Source of the DNA: Streptococcus parasanguinis
GTDB taxonomy: Bacteria > Bacillota > Bacilli > Lactobacillales > Streptococcaceae
Reading direction: 5' to 3'
Assembly (NCBI RefSeq): GCF_031582885.1
Contig: NZ_CP133988.1
Location: 875,501 to 939,500, forward strand
Length of the DNA: 64,000 nt
Both the position numbers and the translations under genes were made by a program. The notes under the pieces were generated by a model. It worked only from the letters and a program-made list of their open reading frames with translations. It did no database searches and was not told the origin of the DNA. Position 1 is the first letter of the stretch. Every line of letters begins with the position of its first letter. This document shows positions 17,815-27,232 of the stretch, in pieces.

Positions 17815-18759
17815 ATGGGACAACCATTATTTTTACATTCAGTCATGCAGGAAAAAATTTGGGGAGGAACTCGTCTGAAAGAAGAATTTGGTTACGAAAT
17901 TCAGAGCGACCATGTCGGTGAATTTTGGGCGATTTCAGCCCATCCGCATGGAGTTTCTAAAGTAGCCAATGGTCCATACGAAGGAATGGGATTGGATCAG
18001 CTCTATCAAGAGCATCGGGAATTATTCGGTAATCGTAAAGAGCCTGTCTTTCCTTTATTAACAAAGATTTTGGATGCCAACGATTGGCTCAGTGTACAGG
18101 TGCACCCAGATGATACCTATGCAATGGAGCATGAAGGAGAACTCGGAAAAACTGAGTGTTGGTATGTGATTGCGGCTGATGAAGGATCAGAGATTATCTA
18201 TGGGCACAATGCCAAGTCAAAAGAAGAACTCCGCCAGCAAATTGAGGACAAGAACTGGGATGCCTTGCTGACAAAGGTTCCTGTCAAGGCTGGAGATTTC
18301 TTCTATGTGCCAAGCGGGACCATGCACGCCATTGGTTCTGGAATTTTGATTCTTGAAACCCAACAGTCGAGTGACACCACCTACCGGGTTTATGATTTTG
18401 ACCGTAAGGATGCTCAAGGAAACTTGCGGGAACTTCACTTGGAAAAATCGATTGATGTCTTGAACATTGGAGAGCCTGCCAATAGCCATCCAGATACAGT
18501 TGTGATCGATGATCTTCGAATGACCACCTTGGTTGCCAGTGATTTCTTCACTGTTTATAAGTGGGAACTGACTGGAAAAGCTGATTTTCAAAAGACCGCT
18601 GATTACAGCTTATTGAGCGTCTTAGCTGGAGAAGGAAAATTGACGGTCGATGGAAAGGATTATCCTATTCAAAAAGGAAGCCACTTTATCCTACCGAGCG
18701 ATGTTGAATCTTGGACTTTGGAAGGGCAAGGTTTAGAATTGATCGTGAGTCATCCATAA
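17815..18759 (+). CDS. manA: Mannose-6-phosphate isomerase, class I
   Basis: Zinc enzyme interconverting mannose-6-phosphate and fructose-6-phosphate; it links mannose uptake and GDP-mannose supply to glycolysis. 314 residues, typical for the short Gram-positive form. Zinc ligands are seen in QVHPDD (Gln, His), GKTECWYV (Glu) and SGTMHAIG (His), near residues 95-175. The start follows GAGGAGG by 5 nt; upstream ATGs in the same frame lie in the promoter and are rejected. Divergent from queG with only about 115 bp between starts. Confidence 0.96.
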   Translation: MGQPLFLHSVMQEKIWGGTRLKEEFGYEIQSDHVGEFWAISAHPHGVSKVANGPYEGMGLDQLYQEHRELFGNRKEPVFPLLTKILDANDWLSVQVHPDDTYAMEHEGELGKTECWYVIAADEGSEIIYGHNAKSKEELRQQIEDKNWDALLTKVPVKAGDFFYVPSGTMHAIGSGILILETQQSSDTTYRVYDFDRKDAQGNLRELHLEKSIDVLNIGEPANSHPDTVVIDDLRMTTLVASDFFTVYKWELTGKADFQKTADYSLLSVLAGEGKLTVDGKDYPIQKGSHFILPSDVESWTLEGQGLELIVSHP

Positions 18760-18767
18760 AAAAGAAA

Positions 18768-18808
18768 GGGTTTGAGTTAAAAGTTGTGAAACAACTCAAG
18801 CCTTTTTT
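18768..18808 (+). terminator. Terminator after manA
   Basis: Stem GGGTTTGAGTT against AACTCAAGCC (one G-T pair) followed by T6. Confidence 0.65.
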
Positions 18809-18835
18809 ATCTGAAAACTATTTTTATGTTAAGCC

Positions 18836-18866
18836 TTGACTCTGACCTAAGGGGAGGGGTTATACT
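18836..18866 (+). promoter_or_regulatory. MerR-type promoter/operator with 19-bp spacer
   Basis: TTGACT and TATACT are separated by 19 bp, longer than normal and typical of MerR-family activated promoters. The spacer (CTGACCTAAGGGGAGGGGT) is an imperfect dyad. The regulator gene it precedes probably controls itself. Confidence 0.7.
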
Positions 18867-18886
18867 ATCCTTGTAAGGAGGAAATC

Positions 18887-19627
18887 ATGTATCATATCAA
18901 AGAAGCTGCAGATCTGTCAGGTGTCTCTGTCAAGACCTTGCACCACTATGACAAGATAGGACTTCTCGTCCCTGTCAAATCTGAAAATGGCTATCGGACA
19001 TACAGTCAAGAAGATTTAGAACGATTACAGGTGATTCTCTACTACAAGTATCTAGGATTTTCCTTAGACCAAATAGCAGAACTCTTAGCCGAAGAAAAAT
19101 CTAACTTATTACCCCATTTAACCAAACAGTTGAACTATTTGACTCAAGAAAGACAACGTCTGGATACCTTGATTTCTACCTTGCAAAAAACCATTCAAGA
19201 ACAAAAAGGAGAAAGAAAAATGACCATTGAGGAAAAATTTACTGGATTTAGCTACCAAGATACTCAAAAATACCAGCAAGAGGCGGTAGAGAAGTACGGT
19301 CAAGAAGTCATGGACCAAGCTCTCGAGCGCCAAAAGGGGCGTGAAGATGAGGCGACAAGAGCCTTTAATCAAGTCTTCAAAGTCTTGGCGAAAAACCTCC
19401 AAGCAGGTTTGCCAGTAACAGCATCGGAAAATCAAGAAGAAGCAGCCAAACTTTTAGACGCGATTCGAACGTATGGATTTGACTGCTCTATAGAGGTTTT
19501 TGGCCATATCGGCAAAGGCTATGTCTATAATCCAGAATTCAAGGAAAACATCGACAAGTTTGGAGTTGGCACAGCCCAGTACACTTCGGATGTCATTGCC
19601 TTTTATGTCGAAAATCAAGCAAAATAA
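18887..19627 (+). CDS. MerR-family regulator with TipAS ligand-binding domain
   Basis: Transcription activator of 246 residues. N-terminal winged helix (YHIKEAADLSGVSVKTLHHYDKIGLL, then NGYRTYS), coiled dimerisation helix (about 75-110), and a C-terminal TipAS/antibiotic-recognition domain (about 125-246). TipAS proteins bind thiopeptides or other drugs and bend long-spacer promoters into the active form. The gene is alone behind such a promoter, with no obvious efflux target next to it, so targets beyond itself are unknown. RBS AAGGAGG. Confidence 0.9.
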   Translation: MYHIKEAADLSGVSVKTLHHYDKIGLLVPVKSENGYRTYSQEDLERLQVILYYKYLGFSLDQIAELLAEEKSNLLPHLTKQLNYLTQERQRLDTLISTLQKTIQEQKGERKMTIEEKFTGFSYQDTQKYQQEAVEKYGQEVMDQALERQKGREDEATRAFNQVFKVLAKNLQAGLPVTASENQEEAAKLLDAIRTYGFDCSIEVFGHIGKGYVYNPEFKENIDKFGVGTAQYTSDVIAFYVENQAK

Positions 19628-19633
19628 AAAAGT

Positions 19634-19815
19634 GAGAGTGGGACAGAAATCGGTAATTCGTTAGAATTCGATTTCGTCGTCCCACCTCCGCACAGTTGAG
19701 TAGGGCTGTAAAAGCTGATGAAATCAGCGCAGTAGAGCCCACTCAACCACTGCGTCTTGCTCGACAATCCAAAAATAATTGAGAGGCTAGGATTTTTGTC
19801 CCAGCCTCGTTTTTT
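19634..19815 (+). repeat. Structured intergenic repeat, copy R2
   Basis: Non-coding 182-bp element after the MerR gene. Stems: GTGGGAC/GTCCCAC enclosing GAAATCG/CGATTTC; CGCA/TGCG with GTTGAGT/ACTCAAC, GGGCT/AGCCC and an inner GCTGAT/ATCAGC hairpin; then GAGGCT/AGCCTC with a T-run. It is almost identical to copy R3 at 56.2 kb (about four substitutions plus a small difference at the end) and shares structure with R1 and R4. Confidence 0.85.
19783..19815 (+). terminator. Terminator (3' part of R2)
   Basis: Stem GAGGCT/AGCCTC extended by GGA/TCC, then T6. Confidence 0.75.
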
Positions 19816-19906
19816 GCTTGGATCAATTTGAAAAGAAGCAGGCCGATCTAAAAGAGCTTGAATGGATGAACATAATGAAAACTTTATGAAAATTTCACTA
19901 TTTCGG

Positions 19907-19935
19907 TTGACAGTCTTGAAAAAAAGGAGTAGAAT
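19907..19935 (+). promoter_or_regulatory. Promoter of the KimA-like permease gene
   Basis: TTGACA and TAGAAT with a 17-nt spacer. It predicts a 5' leader of about 60 nt. Confidence 0.8.
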
Positions 19936-19954
19936 AACCCCTGTTTTATGAAAA

Positions 19955-19976
19955 GAGGCAGGGAATCCCCGGCCTC
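19955..19976 (+). promoter_or_regulatory. Leader hairpin upstream of the permease gene
   Basis: GAGGC...GCCTC stem with inner GGG/CCC, followed 4 nt later by TCTTTTTTC, then the AAGGAG ribosome site. It looks like a small attenuator or leader hairpin. It is far too short for a c-di-AMP (ydaO) riboswitch. Confidence 0.45.
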
Positions 19977-20001
19977 ATGATCTTTTTTCAAGGAGTTTTT
20001 T

Positions 20002-21846
20002 ATGTTTTCAACATTGAAAAAATGGTTTATTGGCCGTCCGTTGAAATCTGGTGCAGAAGGTGAAGGTGGATTGCTAGGGAAAATGCAGGCCTTGGCCATG
20101 CTTTCTAGTGACGCACTTTCTTCTATTGCCTATGGTCCAGAGCAAGTTATCCTGGTCTTGATGACCGTATCAGCAGGAGCCATTTGGTGGTCCATTCCAA
20201 TTGGGATTGTGGTCCTGGTTCTCCTAGCCAGTTTAACGATTTCTTATCGCCAGGTCATTCATGCCTACCCTCAAGGGGGAGGGGCCTACATGGTGACTAC
20301 GGAGAACTTGTCTCCCAAAGCGGGGTTGATCGCTGGTGGGAGTCTCTTAGTCGACTACATGCTGACAGTAGCAGTATCTGTGTCTTCCGGTGCAGATGCC
20401 ATTACGTCAGCGATTCCATCTCTTCATCCTTATAATCTTCACATTTCCATTTTATTGGTCTTGATCTTGATGCTGATGAACCTTCGGGGGCTACGCGAAT
20501 CGGCCACATCATTGATGATTCCGGTTTACCTTTTCATTGTCAGTACCATTGCCTTGATCGGCTATGGTGTGATCCAAATCTTGACGGGTCACTTGGCCTA
20601 TAACGCAACTGCTCATGTGGGTCAAACCATTTCAGGGGTTAGTGTCATTCTCTTGTTGCGGGCCTTTACGAGTGGATCCGCTTCCCTAACAGGGGTTGAA
20701 GCTATCTCCAATTCGGTTCCTTTCTTTAAGAAACCAAAAGCAAAGAATGCGGCCTCTACCTTAACCATTATGGCTTTGATTTTGGGGATCATGTTTGCAG
20801 GGATTACCTTCCTCAATTACTGGGTGGGTGTCGTTCCAGCAAAAGGGGTAACAACTCTAGCCCAAATGGCCCAAGCTATCTTAGGGAATTCCCCAGTCGG
20901 ACAAGCCTTCTTTTACGTCTTTCAATTGTCAACAGCCTTGATCTTGGCAGTTGCGGCTAATACCGGTTTCTCTGCCTTTCCAATGTTGGCCTTTAACATG
21001 GCTAAAAATAAATACATGCCGCACATGTATATGGAAAAAGGAGATCGTCTGGGCTATTCTAATGGGATTTTGACCTTGGCGATTGGTGCCATCGTCTTGC
21101 TCTTGATCTTTGATGGACAAACAGAAAGCTTGATTCCGCTTTATACCATCGGGGTTTTCATTCCTTTTGCCCTTTCTCAAACAGGGATGGTGATCCACTG
21201 GAAACGCCAATATCAAAAAGGATTTCTTAAGTATTCGCTTGCCAATATCCTGGGGGCAGCCATCTGTTATGGGATTGTCTTGATCCTCTTATTATTCCGT
21301 TTGCGTGAGATCTGGCCCTTCTTCCCTATTATTGGTCTCTTGCTTTGGATGTTCTTGAGTATCCGTAATCACTATGATAAAGTTGCGGCCCAATTGCGCT
21401 TGGGAGGTCAGATCGAAAAGACAAGTTATGCGGGCAATACCGTGATTGTCCTTGTTGGGAATGTCACTCAGGTAAGTGTAGGAGCTATGAGTTATGCAAA
21501 TAGCCTAGGAAACGATGTTATAGCTATGCACGTCTCAACGGAAGAAACCAAGGTCAAAGATGCTGAGGTAGCAGAAGAATTTAAGCGTTATTTCCCTCAT
21601 ATTCGCTTTGAAAATGTTATGACCAGTTACCGAGATATTATCCAACCAACGGTTGAATTTGTCTCAAAAGTAGCTGAGGAGGCCAAGGAAAAAGGGAACA
21701 CTGTTACAGTCTTAGTTCCTCAATTTATTCCTAAAAAACATTGGCAAAATGTTCTCCACAACCAAATGAGTTTGAAATTGAAGTATGCACTTCGTTGGCA
21801 TGAAGAAGTGGTTGTGGCAAGCTATTCTTACCATTTGTCTGAATAA
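20002..21846 (+). CDS. APC-superfamily permease, KimA (YdaO)-like potassium importer
   Basis: Membrane transporter of 614 residues with about twelve helices followed by a soluble C-terminal domain (about 470-614) of alternating strand/helix type (NTVIVLVGNVTQVS, GNDVIAMHVS, NTVTVLVPQF). The N-terminus with VGRPLKS-like IGRPLKSG and LSSDALSSIAYGPEQ matches the KimA group, a K+/H+ symporter of Bacillus regulated by c-di-AMP. Streptococcal members are often annotated only as amino acid permease; I favour potassium but without proof. Own consensus promoter and leader hairpin. RBS AAGGAG. Confidence 0.85.
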   Translation: MFSTLKKWFIGRPLKSGAEGEGGLLGKMQALAMLSSDALSSIAYGPEQVILVLMTVSAGAIWWSIPIGIVVLVLLASLTISYRQVIHAYPQGGGAYMVTTENLSPKAGLIAGGSLLVDYMLTVAVSVSSGADAITSAIPSLHPYNLHISILLVLILMLMNLRGLRESATSLMIPVYLFIVSTIALIGYGVIQILTGHLAYNATAHVGQTISGVSVILLLRAFTSGSASLTGVEAISNSVPFFKKPKAKNAASTLTIMALILGIMFAGITFLNYWVGVVPAKGVTTLAQMAQAILGNSPVGQAFFYVFQLSTALILAVAANTGFSAFPMLAFNMAKNKYMPHMYMEKGDRLGYSNGILTLAIGAIVLLLIFDGQTESLIPLYTIGVFIPFALSQTGMVIHWKRQYQKGFLKYSLANILGAAICYGIVLILLLFRLREIWPFFPIIGLLLWMFLSIRNHYDKVAAQLRLGGQIEKTSYAGNTVIVLVGNVTQVSVGAMSYANSLGNDVIAMHVSTEETKVKDAEVAEEFKRYFPHIRFENVMTSYRDIIQPTVEFVSKVAEEAKEKGNTVTVLVPQFIPKKHWQNVLHNQMSLKLKYALRWHEEVVVASYSYHLSE

Positions 21847-21860
21847 CGATCGCCTAAAGA

Positions 21861-21890
21861 AAAGATGTCTGCTTGAGCAGGCATCTTTTT
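21861..21890 (+). terminator. Terminator after the KimA-like gene
   Basis: AAAGATG-CTGC stem, TTGA loop, GCAG-CATCTTTTT. Confidence 0.8.
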
Positions 21891-21946
21891 GGATTTTCTC
21901 ACATGAAAAAAACCACTCGAAAGTCTTGTAAGATACAGCCTTGATC

Positions 21947-21975
21947 TTGAAAAAATGTTAAAAAAATGCTAGAAT
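21947..21975 (+). promoter_or_regulatory. secA promoter
   Basis: TTGAAA, 17-nt spacer, TGC-TAGAAT extended -10. Confidence 0.7.
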
Positions 21976-22020
21976 AAAAAGAACATTTTAGATTTTGAAA
22001 AATTCAAAGTAAGGAAAAAA

Positions 22021-24540
22021 ATGGCAAATTTATTAAAAACAATTATTGAAAATGATCGAGGCGAAATCAAACGCCTTGAAAAAATGGCTGATAAGGTCTT
22101 TTCTTATGAGGACCAAATGGCAGCTTTGACGGATGACGAATTAAAAGCGAAAACAGTTGAGTTTAAGCAACGCTACCAAGACGGTGAGTCTTTGGATGAT
22201 CTTTTGTACGAAGCCTTTGCGGTTGTTCGTGAAGGGGCAAAACGGGTACTTGGTTTATTCCCATACAAGGTTCAGGTCATGGGGGGAATCGTCCTTCACC
22301 ATGGTGACGTTCCAGAGATGCGTACAGGGGAAGGAAAAACCTTGACTGCGACCATGCCTGTATACTTGAATGCCTTGTCTGGTAAAGGGGTACACGTTGT
22401 TACCGTCAATGAATACCTGACAGAGCGGGATGCGACAGAGATGGGAGAACTTTACTCATGGCTTGGCCTTTCAGTAGGGATCAACCTTGCAGCAAAATCT
22501 CCAGCTGAGAAAAAAGAAGCTTACCTCTGTGATATTACCTACTCGACTAACTCAGAGATCGGGTTTGATTATCTTCGTGATAACATGGTTGTTCGTGCTG
22601 AAAACATGGTTCAACGTCCATTGAACTATGCCTTGGTCGATGAGGTAGACTCCATCTTGATCGACGAAGCGCGTACTCCGCTGATCGTTTCTGGGCAGAC
22701 AGCTTCTGATACAAGCCAACTCTATCACATGGCAGATGCTTATGTGAAGACCTTGACAGAGGATGATTACATTATCGATGTACCATCTAAAACCATTGGT
22801 TTGTCAGATTCAGGGATTGATAAGGCGGAAAGCTACTTTAATCTTGAAAATTTGTATGATATTGAAAACGTAGCCTTGACCCACTTTATTGACAACGCCC
22901 TTCGTGCCAACTACATCATGATTTTGGATATCGACTATGTGGTCAGCGAAGATCAAGAAATCTTGATCGTCGACCAATTTACTGGTCGGACCATGGAAGG
23001 ACGTCGTTATTCTGACGGACTTCACCAAGCGATTGAAGCCAAAGAAGGTGTTCCAGTTCAAGAAGAAACCAAAACATCTGCGTCGATTACTTACCAAAAC
23101 CTCTTCCGTATGTACAAGAAGTTGTCAGGGATGACAGGGACAGGGAAAACTGAAGAAGAAGAATTCCGTGAAATTTATAACATTCGCGTGATTCCAATTC
23201 CAACCAACCGTCCGATTGCCCGTATTGACCATCCAGACCTTCTCTACCCAAGCTTGAAATCAAAATTCAAGGCTGTTGTGGAAGATGTCAAGTCTCGTCA
23301 TGAAAAAGGTCAACCAGTCCTCGTGGGTACCGTTGCCGTTGAAACCAGTGATTACCTTTCTCAATTGTTGGTTCAAGCAGGTGTCCCTCACGAAGTTTTG
23401 AATGCGAAAAACCACTACAAAGAAGCGCAAATCATCATGAATGCTGGTCAACGTGGTGCTGTTACCATCGCGACCAACATGGCCGGTCGTGGTACCGATA
23501 TCAAACTCGGTGAAGGTGTTCGCGAACTCGGTGGACTTTGTGTCATTGGGACAGAACGTCACGAAAGCCGTCGTATTGATAACCAGCTTCGTGGACGTTC
23601 AGGACGTCAAGGAGATCCAGGTGAATCTCAATTCTACTTGTCTCTTGAAGATGAATTGATGCGTCGTTTCGGTTCTGAACGGATCAAAGCAGTGCTTGAT
23701 CGCTTCAAGTTGAGCGAAGAAGAATCGGTGATCCGTTCAAATATGTTCACCCGTCAGGTAGAGGGTGCACAAAAACGGGTTGAAGGAAACAACTACGATA
23801 CCCGTAAACAAGTCCTTCAATACGATGACGTGATGCGGGAACAACGGGAAATTATCTACGCTGAACGCTATGATGTCATCACAGCTAACCGTGACTTGGC
23901 ACCTGAAATCAAGGCCATGATCAAACGGACCATCAAACGGATTGTTGAAGGGGCCAGCCACTCAAGCAAGGAAGAACGCGTTGAAGCGATTCTGAACTTT
24001 GCCAAATACAATTTGGTTCCGGAAGATACGATTTCTGCAAGCGATATTGAAGGAAAATCTGACAAGGAAGTCATCGATTACTTGTATGCACGTGCAGAAG
24101 AAATCTATGCTAGCCAAGTAGCGAAATTGCGTGACGAAGAGTCTGTGCAAGAATTCCAAAAAGTCTTGATCCTTCGAGTGGTAGACAGCAAGTGGACGGA
24201 CCATATCGATGCTTTGGATCAATTGCGAAATGCGGTCGGACTTCGTGGGTATGCGCAAAATAACCCAGTGGTAGAATACCAATCAGAAAGTTTCCGTATG
24301 TTTAACGATATGATTGGATCGATTGAATTTGATGTGACTCGTCTCATGATGAAAGCCCAAATTCACGAACAAGAACGTCCACGTACGGAACACAGCATTT
24401 CAACAACTGCGACTCGCAACATTGCAGCGCAACAACAAGATATTCCAGCAGATATTAACTTGTCACAAGTGAAACGCAACGATTTGTGTCCTTGTGGTTC
24501 AGGCAAGAAATTTAAAAACTGTCACGGACGTAAATTTTAA
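22021..24540 (+). CDS. secA: Preprotein translocase ATPase SecA (housekeeping)
   Basis: Motor of the general Sec export pathway, working with SecYEG at the membrane. 839 residues, the usual length of the housekeeping SecA1. Visible motifs: Walker A MRTGEGKT near 100, [15 protein letters not shown] near 210, the second nucleotide domain [15 protein letters not shown] near 490, [15 protein letters not shown] near 520, and a C-terminal zinc SEC-C motif [14 protein letters not shown], which SecA2 proteins lack. So this is not the accessory SecA2. It heads the run aroG-acpS-alr-recG. RBS AAGGA. Confidence 0.98.
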   Translation: MANLLKTIIENDRGEIKRLEKMADKVFSYEDQMAALTDDELKAKTVEFKQRYQDGESLDDLLYEAFAVVREGAKRVLGLFPYKVQVMGGIVLHHGDVPEMRTGEGKTLTATMPVYLNALSGKGVHVVTVNEYLTERDATEMGELYSWLGLSVGINLAAKSPAEKKEAYLCDITYSTNSEIGFDYLRDNMVVRAENMVQRPLNYALVDEVDSILIDEARTPLIVSGQTASDTSQLYHMADAYVKTLTEDDYIIDVPSKTIGLSDSGIDKAESYFNLENLYDIENVALTHFIDNALRANYIMILDIDYVVSEDQEILIVDQFTGRTMEGRRYSDGLHQAIEAKEGVPVQEETKTSASITYQNLFRMYKKLSGMTGTGKTEEEEFREIYNIRVIPIPTNRPIARIDHPDLLYPSLKSKFKAVVEDVKSRHEKGQPVLVGTVAVETSDYLSQLLVQAGVPHEVLNAKNHYKEAQIIMNAGQRGAVTIATNMAGRGTDIKLGEGVRELGGLCVIGTERHESRRIDNQLRGRSGRQGDPGESQFYLSLEDELMRRFGSERIKAVLDRFKLSEEESVIRSNMFTRQVEGAQKRVEGNNYDTRKQVLQYDDVMREQREIIYAERYDVITANRDLAPEIKAMIKRTIKRIVEGASHSSKEERVEAILNFAKYNLVPEDTISASDIEGKSDKEVIDYLYARAEEIYASQVAKLRDEESVQEFQKVLILRVVDSKWTDHIDALDQLRNAVGLRGYAQNNPVVEYQSESFRMFNDMIGSIEFDVTRLMMKAQIHEQERPRTEHSISTTATRNIAAQQQDIPADINLSQVKRNDLCPCGSGKKFKNCHGRKF

Positions 24541-24592
24541 GAGGTCCTCTGAAATAGAAAGAGGATGGGTCTAGCTAGCATAAGGAGGCCGT

Positions 24593-25621
24593 ATGGTATT
24601 CATTACGAAGAGCAATAAGATTGATGAGCAAGAGATCACTTCGCTTTACCGCTTGGAAGGTCCAGCCTTGGAGCGCAAAGAAGCGCGTGATCGAGAATTG
24701 GAAGCTATTATCAAAGGAGAAGACCAACGGATCCTTCTTGTGATCGGGCCTTGCTCTTCTGATAATGAAGAAGCTGTGATGGACTATGCCCGTCGTTTGG
24801 CGGACTTGCAAGAGCAAGTGAAAGATCAGATTTTCATTGTGATGCGGGTCTATACGGCTAAACCTCGGACCAACGGGGATGGCTATAAAGGCTTGATGCA
24901 CCAACCAGATACACATGCAGCACCAAGCTTTGTGGACGGTTTGAAAGCGGTCCGACATCTCCACTACCGTGTGATTACAGAAACTGGTTTGACAACTGCG
25001 GATGAGTTGCTTTATCCAGCAAGTCTTCCGTATGTTGAAGATTTGATTTCCTATCATGCCATTGGAGCGCGTTCGGTTGAAGACCAGGAGCATCGCTTTG
25101 TATCTAGTGGGATCTCTGCTCCGACAGGCATGAAGAATCCAACTTCTGGAAATCTTTCTGTCATGTTCAATGCGATTTATGTAGCCCAACATCCCCAAAA
25201 CTTTTTGTTCAATGCCCAAGCAGTGGAAACATCAGGAAATCCTTTAGCTCATGCGATCCTTCGTGGAGGATTGGATGCAAGTGGTAAGAATATTCCAAAC
25301 TACCATTATGAAGATTTGCTAGCGGCAGCAAAACGCTATAGCGAAATGGGCTTGCAACATCCCTTCATCCTGGTGGATACCAACCATGACAATTCTGGCA
25401 AACAATTCGAAGAGCAAGTACGCATCGTGAGAGAAACCATGATGAACCGTGCTTGGAACAAGGATTTGGCAACTTTAGTTCGTGGTTTCATGATTGAATC
25501 CTATCTAGAAGATGGTCGTCAAAATGAACCAGTGGTTTATGGTCAATCCATCACAGACCCTTGCCTGGGTTGGGAAAAAACACAGGCCTTGGTCAAAGAA
25601 ATTGCAACGATGAATAAGTAA
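24593..25621 (+). CDS. aroG: 3-deoxy-7-phosphoheptulonate (DAHP) synthase, class I
   Basis: First step of the shikimate pathway: joins phosphoenolpyruvate and erythrose-4-phosphate. 342 residues, matching the AroF/G/H type. Active-site blocks are clear: GPCSSDNEEAVMDYA near 45, RVYTAKPRTNGDGYKGL near 85 and GARSVEDQEHR near 160, plus the metal-binding VDTNHDNSGK near 260. RBS AAGGAGG. Pneumococcus carries two such genes in tandem at this place; here there is one. Feedback type (Phe or Tyr) cannot be decided by eye, so the symbol is provisional. Confidence 0.93.
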   Translation: MVFITKSNKIDEQEITSLYRLEGPALERKEARDRELEAIIKGEDQRILLVIGPCSSDNEEAVMDYARRLADLQEQVKDQIFIVMRVYTAKPRTNGDGYKGLMHQPDTHAAPSFVDGLKAVRHLHYRVITETGLTTADELLYPASLPYVEDLISYHAIGARSVEDQEHRFVSSGISAPTGMKNPTSGNLSVMFNAIYVAQHPQNFLFNAQAVETSGNPLAHAILRGGLDASGKNIPNYHYEDLLAAAKRYSEMGLQHPFILVDTNHDNSGKQFEEQVRIVRETMMNRAWNKDLATLVRGFMIESYLEDGRQNEPVVYGQSITDPCLGWEKTQALVKEIATMNK

Positions 25622-25626
25622 AAGGC

Positions 25627-25664
25627 AGGGGCGGAAGGAGTGATTCTTTAGCCCCTTCTCTTTT
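25627..25664 (+). terminator. Possible terminator after aroG
   Basis: AGGGGC/GCCCCT stem with an 18-nt loop, then TCTCTTTTG. Weak; transcription may continue into acpS. Confidence 0.4.
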
Positions 25665-25707
25665 GTCAGTAAAACGATACTGAAACAATAAATAAGGATA
25701 AAACAAG

Positions 25708-26073
25708 ATGATCAAAGGACATGGCATCGATATCGAATCGATCGCTGCGATTGAAAAAGCCTATCAGAAGAATACTCGATTCGCTGAAAAAGTCTTAACC
25801 GAGGCTGAGCGAGAGCGCTTTGAGGAATTGTCTGGAAAACGGAAAATGGAATATTTAACGGGCCGATGGTCCGCCAAAGAAGCCTTTTCAAAGGCAATGG
25901 GAACAGGGATTGGACCAGTTGGTTTTCAAGATTTAGAAATTTTAAATGATGCCCACGGAGCTCCCTATTTTTCCAAGTCTCCTTTTTCTGGGAAGGTATG
26001 GATTTCGATCAGTCATAAGGGAGACCTAGTGTCGACCAGTGTCATTTTGGAGGAAGAAAATGAAAGCAAGTAA
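25708..26073 (+). CDS. acpS: Holo-[acyl-carrier-protein] synthase
   Basis: Transfers the 4'-phosphopantetheine arm of CoA to the acyl carrier protein for fatty acid synthesis. 121 residues, normal size. The conserved GHGIDIESI start (Mg-binding Asp) and [14 protein letters not shown] (catalytic Glu/Lys) are both present. The start follows an AATAAGGA-like site. It overlaps alr by 14 nt; acpS-alr pairing is widespread in Firmicutes. Confidence 0.96.
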   Translation: MIKGHGIDIESIAAIEKAYQKNTRFAEKVLTEAERERFEELSGKRKMEYLTGRWSAKEAFSKAMGTGIGPVGFQDLEILNDAHGAPYFSKSPFSGKVWISISHKGDLVSTSVILEEENESK

Positions 26074-27172
26074 ACATAGACCAACTGTTGCTAGAGTCGA
26101 TTTGGATGCCATTGCCTTTAATGTGCAACAAGTCAGTGACCATATTCCGAGTCAAGCCTTGAAATATGCAGTCGTCAAGGCCAATGCCTATGGTCATGGG
26201 GTCGTTGCAGTAACCAAAAAATTGGCGCCTCAGGTTGATGGCTTTTGTGTATCCAATATGGATGAAGCCCTTGAAATTCGTGAAGAAGGTTTGCAACACC
26301 CTATTTTGATTTTAGGAGTTGTGCCAAGTGAAACAGTGAATCTAGCCAAAGAGCATGACATCCGCTTAACAGTGGCGAGTCTTGCTTGGTTGGATCAATT
26401 GCTTGGACAAGAAGCAGATCTTTCAGGATTGAAGGTCCATATCAAGGTGGATTCTGGAATGGGGCGGATTGGATTCCGAAGGATCGAAGAGATCAAAGAG
26501 GCTGAACGTCTCCTCTTAGCAGCTGGAGCTGAAATTGAAGGGATTTTTACTCATTTTGCGACAGCAGATGAAGCAGATGATCGAAAATTCCAAGCGCAAT
26601 ACCAGTTTTTCAAAGAAGTATTGGCTGCTCTTGAAACCCTTCCTCCCATTGTCCATGCGAGTAATTCGGCTACCTCTTTGTGGCATGCAGATACGATTTT
26701 CACAGCTGTGCGCTTGGGAGATGTCATGTATGGCTTGAATCCAAGTGGTTCTGTTCTAGCCTTGCCTTATGAAATCAAGCCAGCCTTGAGTTTGGTGAGC
26801 GAATTGGTTCATGTCAAACAGTTAGAAGCCGGTCAAGATATTGGCTACGGGGCCACCTATACGACGGAAGATGCCCAATGGATAGGGACGATTCCTATCG
26901 GCTATGCGGATGGCTGGATTCGAGAGATGCAAAATTTCCAAGTGCTGATTAAGAGTGAGTTTTGCCCTATTGTAGGCCGGGTTTCGATGGACCAGATTAC
27001 TGTTCGCCTTCCAGAAGAATTACCTCTGGGGACCAAGGTTACCCTGATTGGCCGAGACGGCGAGAAAGAAATTACGGCAACAGAGATTGCGGATTACCGT
27101 GGTACCATTAATTATGAAGTAGTCTGTCTCTTGAGTGATCGGATTCCTCGTGACTATACAGGTGAAGAATAA
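26060..27172 (+). CDS. alr: Alanine racemase
   Basis: PLP enzyme making D-alanine for peptidoglycan and teichoic acids. 370 residues. The PLP lysine is Lys40 in [12 protein letters not shown], and the catalytic tyrosine lies in IGYGATYTT near 260. N-terminal TIM barrel and C-terminal beta domain (RVSMDQITV) are complete. The chosen ATG follows GGAGGA by 5 nt and lies inside the acpS 3' end; an in-frame ATG seven codons earlier lacks a good ribosome site. Confidence 0.97.
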   Translation: MKASKHRPTVARVDLDAIAFNVQQVSDHIPSQALKYAVVKANAYGHGVVAVTKKLAPQVDGFCVSNMDEALEIREEGLQHPILILGVVPSETVNLAKEHDIRLTVASLAWLDQLLGQEADLSGLKVHIKVDSGMGRIGFRRIEEIKEAERLLLAAGAEIEGIFTHFATADEADDRKFQAQYQFFKEVLAALETLPPIVHASNSATSLWHADTIFTAVRLGDVMYGLNPSGSVLALPYEIKPALSLVSELVHVKQLEAGQDIGYGATYTTEDAQWIGTIPIGYADGWIREMQNFQVLIKSEFCPIVGRVSMDQITVRLPEELPLGTKVTLIGRDGEKEITATEIADYRGTINYEVVCLLSDRIPRDYTGEE

Positions 27173-27176
27173 GAAG

Positions 27177-27213
27177 AAGCAGGTGGGATTTTCCCGGATG
27201 GACCTGCTTTTTT
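27177..27213 (+). terminator. Terminator after alr
   Basis: AAGCAGGT/ACCTGCTT stem and T-run, just upstream of the recG ribosome site AAAGGAGG; recG may be partly fed by read-through. Confidence 0.7.
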
Positions 27214-27232
27214 ATAAAAGAAAGGAGGAGAA

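Noticed and set aside
17700..17846. N-terminal extension of queG to an ATG inside manA
   Set aside because: It would cross both divergent promoters and the manA start; the extension is hydrophobic, low-complexity and not seen in QueG proteins.
19936..20001. c-di-AMP (ydaO/yuaA) riboswitch upstream of the KimA-like gene
   Set aside because: The leader is only about 60 nt and lacks the large two-domain fold; only a small hairpin is present.
22021..24540. Accessory SecA2
   Set aside because: Length and the C-terminal SEC-C zinc motif mark the housekeeping SecA, so it does not supply the missing partner of the glycosyltransferase cluster.
24575..25219. Long open frame (about 214 codons) antisense to the DAHP synthase gene
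   Set aside because: No ribosome site or promoter, no recognisable motif, and the sense gene has full family motifs. It is a by-product of codon bias.
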